In this document: positions 53,382 through 62,698 of the stretch, piece after piece | Position numbering within the stretch: the first letter of the stretch is position 1 | How the letters are laid out: the number at the start of each line of letters is the position of its first letter | Assembly: GCA_026005135.1 (NCBI GenBank) | Contig: BPKM01000004.1 | Span: 1 to 64,000 of the forward strand | DNA: 64,000 bases | From: Leptospiraceae bacterium | Lineage (GTDB): Bacteria; Spirochaetota; Leptospiria; Leptospirales; Leptonemataceae | Direction: 5' to 3' | The notes under the pieces: model-generated | Database searches by the model: none | The model's input: the letters and a program-made list of their open reading frames with translations, nothing else | Told to the model about the DNA's origin: nothing | Translations under genes and position numbers: made by a program

Positions 53382-54023
53382 ATGAATACAATAAAACAAA
53401 AATCAATCATTAATTTTAATAATGTTTCTATTGGATATAAAAATAAGATATTAATTTATGATATAAATTTATCAGTTTATCAGGGAGATAAAATTTTACT
53501 TCTTGGTTCAAATGGTTCCGGGAAAACTACTTTATTAAAAGTTCTTTCTAAATTAAAAAAACCTTTAAAAGGAAAAATTCATTATTATTATAAAAGTATA
53601 GGTTATGTTCCTCAGAGTAAAACGATTTCGGATTTTCCTTTACGAATTTATGATGTACTAAATCTATATTATCCTTTATACTATCCACAGGTAAAAAGAA
53701 ATCAAGAAATTGAATATGCATTAAAACAGGTTAACTTATGGGAAAAAAGAAATTTCTTATTAAAAGAATGTTCTGGTGGAGAATTGCAAAGGATGTATAT
53801 AGCTCGTGCAATATTAAAAAAACCAGAAATTTTAATTTTAGATGAACCTCTAAATGCAATAGATATTCAAAATAAAGAAAATTTTCTTTTAATTTTAGAA
53901 GAACTATATAAACAATTACAATGTACTATTATTATGACAAGTCATGATTTAAATGAAAAAATCATGAAATTCTTTAATAAAAAAATTTATATATCAAATC
54001 ATCAGATTATTGTTGAATTATAA
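53382..54023 (+). CDS. znuC: Zinc ABC transporter ATPase
   Basis: 213 residues. ABC ATPase with Walker A LLGSNGSGKTTLLKVL near residue 37, Q-loop YVPQSKTISDFPLRI, signature SGGELQRMYIARAIL near 128, Walker B ILILDEPLNAID near 147 and switch His in MTSHDLNEK. It starts three bases after znuA, and the permease gene follows at a distance of 19 bases. The shortness compared with many ZnuC proteins (about 250) reflects a missing C-terminal extension. Confidence 0.9.
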   Translation: MNTIKQKSIINFNNVSIGYKNKILIYDINLSVYQGDKILLLGSNGSGKTTLLKVLSKLKKPLKGKIHYYYKSIGYVPQSKTISDFPLRIYDVLNLYYPLYYPQVKRNQEIEYALKQVNLWEKRNFLLKECSGGELQRMYIARAILKKPEILILDEPLNAIDIQNKENFLLILEELYKQLQCTIIMTSHDLNEKIMKFFNKKIYISNHQIIVEL

Positions 54024-54042
54024 ATCTATATAGGGAAGAAAT

Positions 54043-54858
54043 ATGTTAGAAAACTTATCATTTTATTTACCTCAAATATTGATTGGTACAGTAGTTGGGA
54101 TATTTACCTCGATTATAGGTATATTTGTTATTTTAAGAAAAACAATTTTTATGGGGATAACACTTTCTCAATCAATTACCGTTGCTGTGATCTTATCTTT
54201 ACTATTTAATATACATTACGAAGGTATGGTTCATTTATTAGCAATTATTATGTTTTTGCCTATTTATATAGCACATAATAACATAGAAAATAAAGATGCA
54301 TTACTCGCAGCAGGATTTGTTTTTTTTGCAGCTTTGGGACAAATTTTAACTACTATTGGTGCAAATGTTCAAAATCATATTGTTACTGCTTATTTTGGAA
54401 ATATTTTACTTATTAACGAAAAAGAATGGTTCCATATTATTATACCCTTAATTATAACATTTATATTACTCTTTGTTTTTTATAAATGGCTTCTGGCTAT
54501 AAGTTTTGATAAAGAGTATGCAATTATTTCCAATCTACCAGTCATTTTAATAGAAACAATATATTTTATTATTTTAACAGCAATATTAAGTTTATCTATT
54601 TATTTTATGGGTTCTTTTTATTCTATTGCTCATTTAATTATTCCAGGATTTATCGCATTACAAATTGCTCGTAATATGAAGATAGCTTTCTTAATTGCCA
54701 TTTTAATATCTATGATTTCTACCTGTACGGGCTTTGTTATTTCTTTAATTGAAATTTCTATTGGAGATCAAACCTTACATTTACCAACTTCCAGTACAAT
54801 CATTATTATGTTATGCTTAAGTTTTATAATCTTATTATATAAAAAATTTACAAAATAA
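54043..54858 (+). CDS. znuB: Zinc/manganese ABC transporter permease
   Basis: 271 residues, ABC-3 family permease with about eight membrane helices. The N-terminus LPQILIGTVVGIFTSIIGIF and the conserved FMGITLSQSITVAVILSLL with the family GxxxxH/Q-S-type turn are visible, and the later helix with GSFYSIAHLIIPGFIALQIA is typical. It completes the znuACB importer. Its 3' end overlaps the next, convergent gene by 24 bases. Confidence 0.9.
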   Translation: MLENLSFYLPQILIGTVVGIFTSIIGIFVILRKTIFMGITLSQSITVAVILSLLFNIHYEGMVHLLAIIMFLPIYIAHNNIENKDALLAAGFVFFAALGQILTTIGANVQNHIVTAYFGNILLINEKEWFHIIIPLIITFILLFVFYKWLLAISFDKEYAIISNLPVILIETIYFIILTAILSLSIYFMGSFYSIAHLIIPGFIALQIARNMKIAFLIAILISMISTCTGFVISLIEISIGDQTLHLPTSSTIIIMLCLSFIILLYKKFTK

Positions 54859-55416
54859 TTCTTTAAATTTATGTATAGAAAATTGATTTTTATTTAATTC
54901 TGGTAAGCCTAATTTTATACGAATAAAATTTATAAATGATAATAAATCATTATCTTCTATATATAATAATATACTTTTAAAGTTATTAAAATGAAAATAT
55001 GTTACCATATACCAGTAAAATAATAATAAAGTTTTATAAGTATTGGAATGTATACGAATATGTAAAGAAGAATTAATATTAAAATCATTCTCGAGGAATT
55101 TTATAAATGTTTTACGTGCTGGATGTAAATGTTTTTTAATAATATCATCTTTTTTAATATTTTTTACAATCCATAAAGAATTATCTGAACATAAAAAATA
55201 TTCATAATGTTTATAATTTAATAAGTTCTGATTTTTATAACATTGAATAATTTCCTTAGTTGTTAAATGACCTTTATAAACATCAAACTGATTTGTACCT
55301 ATTTTATTTAAGAGTTTTATTATCTTTTCGTCTTTTTTATTAAGTATTTTATATTGATTAATAATGAACAATGTATCTTTAAAATGATGTTTTATTACAT
55401 TAAAAATTAATCCCAT
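54835..55416 (-). CDS. Hypothetical basic protein (193 aa)
   Basis: 193 residues, rich in Lys, Asn, Phe and His, without signal peptide. A segment KHLHPARKTFIKFLENDF and the helical C-terminus are the most conserved-looking parts, but no domain is recognised. It converges with and overlaps znuB by 24 bases. It could be a cytoplasmic regulatory protein; nothing in the sequence decides this. Confidence 0.5.
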   Translation of the reverse strand: MGLIFNVIKHHFKDTLFIINQYKILNKKDEKIIKLLNKIGTNQFDVYKGHLTTKEIIQCYKNQNLLNYKHYEYFLCSDNSLWIVKNIKKDDIIKKHLHPARKTFIKFLENDFNINSSLHIRIHSNTYKTLLLFYWYMVTYFHFNNFKSILLYIEDNDLLSFINFIRIKLGLPELNKNQFSIHKFKELFCKFFI

Positions 55417-55529
55417 TTAAAATTAATAACAAAAATATACATTATTAATCTTCAAAAATATATATGTTTCAAATATCTTTATAAATATTTTTTAAACTTA
55501 TATAAATTTCCTATAAATCAAAAAAAACT

Positions 55530-56145
55530 TTATAGTTTCGAATAACAATATACCTTTCCCTGTAAAACATTTCCATTTTTATCTACCATACTAAATTCTA
55601 AGTTAGCTTTTTGAACATATTTATTATCAGAGGTTAATGCAAATCCTTTACTCCAATCTATTGTACCACTAACTGCCTGAAATGTCAATGGATTGATTAC
55701 CCCAACAAATATAAATGTTTTTGTTCCTCCACATTTAACACCATCAGCAGTTTCACAGGTGCCAGTTCCAGAAGAATCACAATTTATAAAATCTGATGTA
55801 TTACAGGTAGAAATTGTTGTGGTTGTAGGTACTAAAGAATATTTTTTTCTATTTGTATCGTATGTATAACGTAATTGCATATAATCTCCGAACTTAAATC
55901 GATAAAAAGAATCAATATCATACTGGGTTTGTGTAGAAGAACTACTATCTGAACTACTGGAACTACTATCTGAGCTACCAACATTCTCCACAATATGGGG
56001 TAATATCTTTATCTATTTCCCCTTCAAAATAATAATAATTTCCCGTAATTCCACTTCCTAAAATACTCAATGTAGCTTTTTCGTCCTGTTTTTTACAATA
56101 TAAAAATAAAATTACTACAACAATGATAAATACATATTTCTTCAT
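55530..56145 (-). pseudogene. Lipoprotein gene with an internal frameshift
   Basis: An ATG at 56145 starts a lipoprotein signal (VVVILFLYC, Cys17) and 56 residues up to DITPYCGECW, then TAG at 55975-55977. The following 153 residues are open in another frame from a GTG at 55991 to the stop at 55530. They consist of a Ser/Asp-rich tract (SSDSSSSSSDSSSSTQTQ) and a beta-rich domain with several Cys. A single extra base near 55980 would restore one lipoprotein of about 200 residues. The Ser tract is built from repeated AGT codons, which might favour slippage. Function unknown. Confidence 0.65.
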
Positions 56146-56152
56146 ATATCTA

Positions 56153-57313
56153 TTATCGTATATTATACAATAATTCTTCTTTTAAGACAAATATTTTTTT
56201 TTCTAAATTACTAAATGGTTCCTTTCTTACATAAAGACCTTTATCGGTAAGTAAAATTAAAGAATCCTTATAGACAAAAAAATCTTTAACTTTTATAGGT
56301 AATTGAATTTCTTTTTCTGTTTCTGGATTTAAAATATAAAGATTTTCATCATGCTTATATAAAAATACATTTTGATTTATAATATAAACATATTTATCAT
56401 TATACTCTATATTAAAACTTTTCCAGGTCTTATCTGGTAAAATAAAACCTGTAAGTGTATATTGGGCAGCTGCCCCTGTAAAAACAAAATAATAATTTTC
56501 TGGACTTACATCTTCCTTAAATAAATCTTCCGTAGTATAATAGATTCTGGGTGTTGCTACTCCTTTAAATAATAAATATAATTGTTTTTCATCATAATAA
56601 TAGAGATCATAATATCCTGCATTTCCATAAAATATCCAGAATCCTTTATAAGGTATGGGATAAAAATAAATAAAATGAGGATTCTTTTTAAATAATTGTT
56701 TAAATTGATTAGATTTTAATTTTAATACTTTTATATTTTCCTGGATTAAATAAATATTATTTTCTGACTCTTCATAAATATTTCCCTGATCTGTTATTAT
56801 CAGTTTATTACAATTATTATTGTATTCAAATAATTTTGTAAATTCCAGCTTTGATTTATCTGAATCTTCATTCAACCGATAAAATACATTTCTACAATTT
56901 TCATTATTTTCTATATAACGAAATACCCAGTATTTCCCCGAAAAAGAAGAAAAAAGTTCCGAAGGATTTTTTATTTCTGTATAAAAGATCTGATTATTAT
57001 AATAAATATGAATTGTATCTTTTTTACTAAATAAAAAATAATTTTTAGAAGGAGTAAGATAATAAATAGAATTATTATAATTGGATTTATCTAAAATATG
57101 AATTTTTTTTTCCGTTTCTTCTTTTTCTAGTTCATTTAATTCTTCTAGTACATTAGCTATCTCTTCGTAATCCATTTTAAGAATTGCTTCTTTGGCTCTT
57201 TGTTCCAACTCAAGGTATTTTTCTTCTAAATTTTTAGAGCAATTTGTAGTAAAAAGAAAATAATAAAAAATCAAAAAAAAGATTATTTTATATTTACCAT
57301 ATTGATTCAACAT
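56153..57313 (-). CDS. Hypothetical lipoprotein, beta-rich
   Basis: 386 residues. Lipoprotein signal ending at Cys25 (FLFTTNC), then a coiled stretch (EEKYLELEQRAKEAILKMDY) and a long beta-rich region with repeated motifs of the type YYxxN/YLxxE suggestive of a beta-propeller (for example GYYDLYYYDEKQLYLLFKG). No named family. It follows leuS by 14 bases on the same strand and its stop lies just before the frameshifted lipoprotein gene. Confidence 0.6.
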   Translation of the reverse strand: MLNQYGKYKIIFFLIFYYFLFTTNCSKNLEEKYLELEQRAKEAILKMDYEEIANVLEELNELEKEETEKKIHILDKSNYNNSIYYLTPSKNYFLFSKKDTIHIYYNNQIFYTEIKNPSELFSSFSGKYWVFRYIENNENCRNVFYRLNEDSDKSKLEFTKLFEYNNNCNKLIITDQGNIYEESENNIYLIQENIKVLKLKSNQFKQLFKKNPHFIYFYPIPYKGFWIFYGNAGYYDLYYYDEKQLYLLFKGVATPRIYYTTEDLFKEDVSPENYYFVFTGAAAQYTLTGFILPDKTWKSFNIEYNDKYVYIINQNVFLYKHDENLYILNPETEKEIQLPIKVKDFFVYKDSLILLTDKGLYVRKEPFSNLEKKIFVLKEELLYNIR

Positions 57314-57327
57314 AACTCTAAATATCT

Positions 57328-59928
57328 TTATTTAACAACAATATTTACTAACTTATTTTTAACACAGATAATTTTAATAATATTTTTCCCCTCAATATGT
57401 TTTTTAACATTAGGCTCATTAAGAGCTTCTTTTTTTAAATTTTCTTCTTCAAGATTTATAGGTAGCATTTTTTTACCTCGAACCCTTCCATTTACCTGAA
57501 AAACAATCTCCACTTCTTCTTTCTTAATCTTTTCGGGCTCATAGTTGGGCCATGGTTCAAATTCAATTGTATTATTATGACCTAATAAATTCCATAATTC
57601 TTCTGCTAAATGAGGTGCAAAAGGAGATAGTAATAAAACAAAATCTTTCGCTGCTTTTTTCCCAATTTTTTTTATTCTATAAGCTTCGTTGATGAAGATC
57701 ATCATATCACTAATTGCTTTATTAAAGCGAATTCGCTCTATATTTTCTGTAACATTTTTTATGGTTAAATTGATCCAGTAATCTCTTTCTTCTTTTAAAT
57801 CTTCTTCTGGTTCTTCTAATAGTTCATGATTTAATTGATAAGTACCATCTTTTTCGATTGTATATAAACGAAAAACACGATTTAAAAAACGAAAAACCCC
57901 TTCTATTGCTTTAGAAGACCAGGGTTTCATTACTTCCAAAGGTCCCATAAACATTTCATACATTCGAAAGGCATCTGCTCCATATTGTTCAACAACTTCA
58001 TCTGGATTAATTACATTACCACGAGATTTAGACATTTTCTGTCCATCTTCTCCTAAAATAATCCCCTGATGAACTAACTTATAAAATGGTTCCGGCGTGG
58101 AAACATATCCTAAATCATATAAAATTTTATGCCAGAAACGTGCATAGAGTAAATGTAAAACAGCATGTTCAGCACCACCAATATAAAGATCTACTCCTTT
58201 CGGTTGCATCCAGTATCTTTCTTTTTCTGGATCAACAAACATTTTATCGTTATTAGGATCAATATACCGTAAATAATACCAGCAACTACCAGCCCATTGT
58301 GGCATAGTATTGGTTTCTCTTCTTAATTTCTTTTTTAATTTTGGATGATAATATTCTACCCATTCTTTTATTTTAGCTAAGGGTGATTCTCCAGTTTCTA
58401 CAGGTTTAAAATCATCTGATTCTGGTAAAGTTAAAGGAAGATTTTCTTCCTCTTCTGGTACAAAATTTCCTTCTTCATCATAACTAATAGGTATGGGTTC
58501 TCCCCAATATCTTTGTCGAGAAAATAACCAATCTCGCAATTTATAAGTAACATGAAATTTTCCTTTATTATACTGCTCTAAAACTTTTATCATTTCTTTT
58601 TTAGCTTCTTCTGTTTTTAGACCATTTAAAAATTCTGAATTAATGCATACTCCATCTTCCACAAAGGCTTCCGAAACAACTTCGTAATCTGGATTATCTT
58701 CTGGAGCCACAACAGTTTTTATTGGTAAATGGAATGTTTTTGCAAATAGGAAATCGCGTTCATCATGAGCTGGAACAGCCATAATAGCACCAGTTCCATA
58801 AGAAAGAAGAACATAATCCGAAATCCATACAGGTATTTTTTCGCCAGTAAAAGGATGAATTACATAAGCCCCTGTAAAAACACCTGTTTTTTTTGCATCA
58901 ATACCTTGCGAAGTTCGTTCTAATTCTGTTTTTCGCAACGTTTGATCAATATAATTCTCTACTTCTATTCGATGTTCTTCTGTTGTTATAATAGAAACAA
59001 TGGGATGTTCTGGAGCTATAACCATATATGTTACACCGAATAACGTATCTGGTCTAGTCGTAAATACTTCTAAATATTCTGGAAATTGGTTCTTTTTCAA
59101 TTTTTCTTTAATGGATTCTTCAAAATCAAAATAAATAAGAGCACCTTCGGATCTTCCAATCCAGTTTTTTTGTAACTCAATTGTACTTTGAGGCCAATCT
59201 ACAAGTTTTAAATCTTCCAATAATCGCTCTGCATAAGCAGTAATTCTTAGCATCCATTGTTTCATTGGTTTTCTAATTACAGTATATCCTTTGGAAGTCC
59301 ATTCTTCTACTTCTTCATTGGCAAGAACAGTTCCAAGTTCTGGACAATAATTTACTGGTGCTTCGTGTAAATAAGCAAGTCTATGTTTATTGATATATTT
59401 TTCTCTTTCTTTCTTTTTTTCTGGTTTTTGTAATTCTTCTGGAATGGGAAGTTCTGATATAGGTTTTGCTTTTTTTTCTACAGGATCAAAATAAGAATTA
59501 AAAATTTTTAAAAAAATCCACTGAGTCCATTTATAATAAGAAGGATCTGTAGTATTGATTTCTCTATCCCAATCATAAGAAAAACCAAGTGATTTTAATT
59601 GGCGTTTAAAATTTTCTATATTTTTTTTAGTTGTTATGGCTGGATGAATACCTGTTTGCATTGCATATCGTTCTGCGGGTAATCCAAAAGCATCCCAACC
59701 CATAGGATGTAATACATTATAACCACAATGACGTTTATATCTTGCTATAATATCAGTTGCAGTATATCCTTCTGGATGTCCCACATGTAAACCTGAACCA
59801 GAAGGATAAGGGAACATATCCAAAACATAAAATTTAGGCTTTTCTTTATCCTCTATTGTTTTAAAGGTTTTACTTTTTTCCCAATATTCCTGCCATTTCT
59901 TTTCAATCTTTTTAAATGGATAACTCAT
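57328..59928 (-). CDS. leuS: Leucyl-tRNA synthetase
   Basis: 866 residues, full length for a class Ia LeuRS. The HIGH-type motif is [20 protein letters not shown] near residue 45. The CP1 editing domain shows [20 protein letters not shown] near residue 285 and [16 protein letters not shown] near residue 380. KMSKS is in [17 protein letters not shown] near residue 640, and the C-terminal domain ends with [13 protein letters not shown]. It charges tRNA-Leu with leucine and edits norvaline or isoleucine. It is transcribed with the lipoprotein gene downstream. Confidence 0.97.
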   Translation of the reverse strand: MSYPFKKIEKKWQEYWEKSKTFKTIEDKEKPKFYVLDMFPYPSGSGLHVGHPEGYTATDIIARYKRHCGYNVLHPMGWDAFGLPAERYAMQTGIHPAITTKKNIENFKRQLKSLGFSYDWDREINTTDPSYYKWTQWIFLKIFNSYFDPVEKKAKPISELPIPEELQKPEKKKEREKYINKHRLAYLHEAPVNYCPELGTVLANEEVEEWTSKGYTVIRKPMKQWMLRITAYAERLLEDLKLVDWPQSTIELQKNWIGRSEGALIYFDFEESIKEKLKKNQFPEYLEVFTTRPDTLFGVTYMVIAPEHPIVSIITTEEHRIEVENYIDQTLRKTELERTSQGIDAKKTGVFTGAYVIHPFTGEKIPVWISDYVLLSYGTGAIMAVPAHDERDFLFAKTFHLPIKTVVAPEDNPDYEVVSEAFVEDGVCINSEFLNGLKTEEAKKEMIKVLEQYNKGKFHVTYKLRDWLFSRQRYWGEPIPISYDEEGNFVPEEEENLPLTLPESDDFKPVETGESPLAKIKEWVEYYHPKLKKKLRRETNTMPQWAGSCWYYLRYIDPNNDKMFVDPEKERYWMQPKGVDLYIGGAEHAVLHLLYARFWHKILYDLGYVSTPEPFYKLVHQGIILGEDGQKMSKSRGNVINPDEVVEQYGADAFRMYEMFMGPLEVMKPWSSKAIEGVFRFLNRVFRLYTIEKDGTYQLNHELLEEPEEDLKEERDYWINLTIKNVTENIERIRFNKAISDMMIFINEAYRIKKIGKKAAKDFVLLLSPFAPHLAEELWNLLGHNNTIEFEPWPNYEPEKIKKEEVEIVFQVNGRVRGKKMLPINLEEENLKKEALNEPNVKKHIEGKNIIKIICVKNKLVNIVVK

Positions 59929-60104
59929 ATTACCAAAACTTAATTATAAATTGTACTTTCAAATAGAATTATATTTTACAGGAACTAATCATAAAAAAAC
60001 AACCAATAACTATTCATAGTTTAAGTATTATTTTTATATATTTACAAAAAAAAATGAAACTTTTCTAAAAAATTATAAACATTATATTTTCGGAGGTTTC
60101 TTAT

Positions 60105-61886
60105 ATGAAAACCAATCAAATATTATCAAATCAACTTATACCAATAAATAAAAACTGCCATTTAGAATTAATGGATTTAACCCCTAAACAGAATTGTCAT
60201 TTTGATATAAAATCTATTGAAGATTGCAAAAATGATGTAGTAATAAAAGAAACTGGAGATGTTCCAGAATTAGAAATTCATTATACAGGGAATCAACCAT
60301 TATTTATATGGGAAGGAGATATATTTATTGGAGGATTCCAGAATAGAACTCCTCAAAGAAATTTTATAATAAATAAAGGAATCTTTCTTTTACCAGTATT
60401 TTGTATAGAACAAGGAAGATGGCATTGGGATATAAATAATCCTTATATAAAAAATTTAATTCAAAATTATAAAAATAAAATAAAAGAGCTAAATAAAGAT
60501 AAGTATTATTTACTTTTAGCTAAGAAAAACAAAATCAAAAATTTATACAAAGATAATAAACACTGGAAAGAATTATCTTTTTATTTAAAATCCTTACAGA
60601 AAGAATTATTAGAAACATATAATAAGATTTCTTATATTATAAATAATTTTAATAATTTTTATAGGGAAAATATACAAGAAGAAGTTTCTAATATAATTTA
60701 CGAAAATATAAAAAGACATATTTTATATTTTATACATAATATACAGAAAAGTTATACTACCAAACCTAATATATGTAATGAGTCTAACTTTATTAATTTC
60801 TTAGAAGAATATTTTTATCTTATTAAATTATATTGGTACTTATTTTTAAAATTATCAGAATATGAAATTGAAACATATAATAATTTTAAACTAAATAAAT
60901 CTTTTATATTTTTAACCAAGCATATACCAGAGGATTTCCATTTAAAAAGTGATTTATTTAATCATCTTGAAAACCTAAAAGAAAATAAAGATTATCAAAA
61001 ATTTATCTACGAAAATCAATATATTATTACGGATCATTATGATCAAGAATTCTACAATCATATAATAAACTGGAATAATTTTCTGGAAAATCATTTAGAT
61101 TTAAAAAATTCTTTAAACAAGCTTCTTAAAGATATTTCTATTAAAAGAGTGAATTTTATAAATTTTAAACAATTCTTAAAAGAAATAGAAATTCGAACAT
61201 GGCAATTATTGAATTTATTAGATTCTTACGTTTATTTTAATTTAAATTTATTTCTTGATATAAATGAAATCAATAAAAAAATTCAGAGTAATCAAAACTA
61301 TATTAATAGCTTAAAAGGAAAAATAAATTATTATTCAAAATCTGGAGAATCGATATATCTAAAACCATCTAAATTACCCAAAGATCTAGATATGCATTTT
61401 GAATTACCAGATAATTTTGGTCTTCCTTATCCTGTTAGATATAATAAAGATTTTGATCAAAATAGGATCTGGGAAGAAATAATTAATATCCTAAGAAAAA
61501 AGAATATAAATAGCGCTACCTCTTCTATTTATGATATAAATAAAATAAATCATAATACGAATACTCCACTTCAACTACCAGAATCTATCGAAGCAAATAG
61601 CATAATTCTATATTATAAAGATAAACCAGTAGTTATGGAATATTTTCCAAATAAAACAATTTTATTTAATAAGATCCCAAAAATTATTAATTCTTATAAT
61701 CATATTCCTATTCAATATCCAATATTTGATTCTAAAACAGAATTATTAGACTATGTAAACCAAATATTTAACGGTTATTATTCTGAACCAAATTATTATT
61801 CTTCTATAAATAAATATTTAAAAACCACAATACTATATGATAATAAAAATCAACCTATCCATTTTGCCATTTATTCTAAGAATTAA
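60105..61886 (+). CDS. ARPP-1-like domain protein with a ~300-residue helical insertion
   Basis: 593 residues, cytoplasmic. The N-terminal 110 residues follow the ARPP-1 pattern: VPELEIHYTGNQPLFIWEGD, GGFQNRTPQRNF, then PVFCIEQGRWHW with the conserved Cys-Glu-x-Gly-Arg-Trp. The pattern resumes only near residue 445 (FDQNRIWEEIINILRKK) and ends with ANSIILYYKDKPVVMEYFPN and NSYNHIPI, as in that domain. Between lie about 300 residues of Lys/Asn/Tyr-rich helix with coil character and no known domain. I know of no established function for ARPP-1. The ATG follows CGGAGG. Confidence 0.6.
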   Translation: MKTNQILSNQLIPINKNCHLELMDLTPKQNCHFDIKSIEDCKNDVVIKETGDVPELEIHYTGNQPLFIWEGDIFIGGFQNRTPQRNFIINKGIFLLPVFCIEQGRWHWDINNPYIKNLIQNYKNKIKELNKDKYYLLLAKKNKIKNLYKDNKHWKELSFYLKSLQKELLETYNKISYIINNFNNFYRENIQEEVSNIIYENIKRHILYFIHNIQKSYTTKPNICNESNFINFLEEYFYLIKLYWYLFLKLSEYEIETYNNFKLNKSFIFLTKHIPEDFHLKSDLFNHLENLKENKDYQKFIYENQYIITDHYDQEFYNHIINWNNFLENHLDLKNSLNKLLKDISIKRVNFINFKQFLKEIEIRTWQLLNLLDSYVYFNLNLFLDINEINKKIQSNQNYINSLKGKINYYSKSGESIYLKPSKLPKDLDMHFELPDNFGLPYPVRYNKDFDQNRIWEEIINILRKKNINSATSSIYDINKINHNTNTPLQLPESIEANSIILYYKDKPVVMEYFPNKTILFNKIPKIINSYNHIPIQYPIFDSKTELLDYVNQIFNGYYSEPNYYSSINKYLKTTILYDNKNQPIHFAIYSKN

Positions 61887-61910
61887 TATTGCTCTATAAT
61901 AAAAAGGTAA

Positions 61911-62590
61911 GCCTTCAAACAAAGCAGTATAATTTTTAGTCCCTATTAATTTTGCTTCTAAATTGTGATTTTGTATTAAAAAAATTTGATTTCCTTATAT
62001 TTTTTAGTAAGATTTTTAATAAAAATTAGACTATAATTATTGATGGCTACCTATATAAGAAAGAATATACAAAGTCCTAACGAAGAACTAGAAGAATCAA
62101 ATAATACTGTAATTTTACATTTTATGATTTATTTACCCTATAAAGAAGATTTACAGGATTTAAGAAATCAGCATTCCAGCTATTCGGATATGTTTTTGTT
62201 TTTAATTTCTAAATACATAGAAAGACTAAAAAAATTAGCAAATCAAAAGAAAACCAGTAAAAAAATTTATCAGATAGTTTGTAATGATTATGAACACTAT
62301 TCTGTAAGAGTAAGTCAGAATATTCATCAATTATTAAAGGATATATCCGGGATGACGGGATATAGTGTAAGTCATATAATAAGATTACTAATAGAATGGG
62401 AATGTTATAGAAGGTTTGATGATAAGGTATTTCTATTAAGAGTTCCGTTAAGGGAAATTGGCCGTGAATTTGTAACAACTATTACAGAAATCAGGATAGA
62501 GCATCGATTTTACAGGGCAAGGGAGCTTGTAGAAGAAGACGTCGAAATATTATGTGCTTAAAATAATTTACGAAAATATAAATTGATTTC
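61911..62590 (+). repeat. Dispersed repeat unit carrying a DUF1564-like gene, copy 2
   Basis: Second copy of the ~680-base unit at 18990-19668. Upstream region, coding region and a short 3' stretch are shared; the flanks are unrelated. The TATAAT box five bases before the ATG is conserved. Differences in the coding region are mainly synonymous or conservative, apart from the single base that breaks copy 1. Confidence 0.8.
62043..62561 (+). CDS. DUF1564-like ribbon-helix-helix protein, intact copy
   Basis: 172 residues from the ATG at 62043; a TTG three bases earlier is less likely. The middle contains a ribbon-helix-helix-like core (VRVSQNIHQLLKDIS, then TGYSVSHIIRLLIEWE), a fold usually used for DNA binding. 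The N-terminal part has a YLPYKEDLQDLRNQ segment and a Lys-rich linker (KKLANQKKTSKKIYQ). The layout resembles DUF1564, expanded in Leptospira; this is pattern memory, not a search. No ribosome site is present and a TATAAT lies just upstream. A frameshifted twin lies at 19120-19639. Function unknown. Confidence 0.65.
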   Translation: MATYIRKNIQSPNEELEESNNTVILHFMIYLPYKEDLQDLRNQHSSYSDMFLFLISKYIERLKKLANQKKTSKKIYQIVCNDYEHYSVRVSQNIHQLLKDISGMTGYSVSHIIRLLIEWECYRRFDDKVFLLRVPLREIGREFVTTITEIRIEHRFYRARELVEEDVEILCA

Positions 62591-62671
62591 TTACATAAAA
62601 AATATATAAAGAAATTTTATTTTTGATTGTTTGTTTTATTTTGGAGAAGAAAAATTAATATAAAAGAAAAA

Positions 62672-62697
62672 GCGCCTCTAATGAGAGGCTTTTTTAA
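62672..62697. terminator. Bidirectional terminator between the DUF1564-like and acyl-CoA dehydrogenase genes
   Basis: Stem GCCTCT-AATG-AGAGGC at 62674-62689, followed on the plus strand by six T and on the minus strand by GCTTTTTCTTTT. The two flanking genes are convergent, so it can serve both. Confidence 0.85.
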
Positions 62698-62698
62698 A

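Noticed and set aside
62209-62478. A minus-strand frame opposite the DUF1564-like gene
   Set aside because: It is the antisense of a gene conserved in two copies and has no ribosome site.
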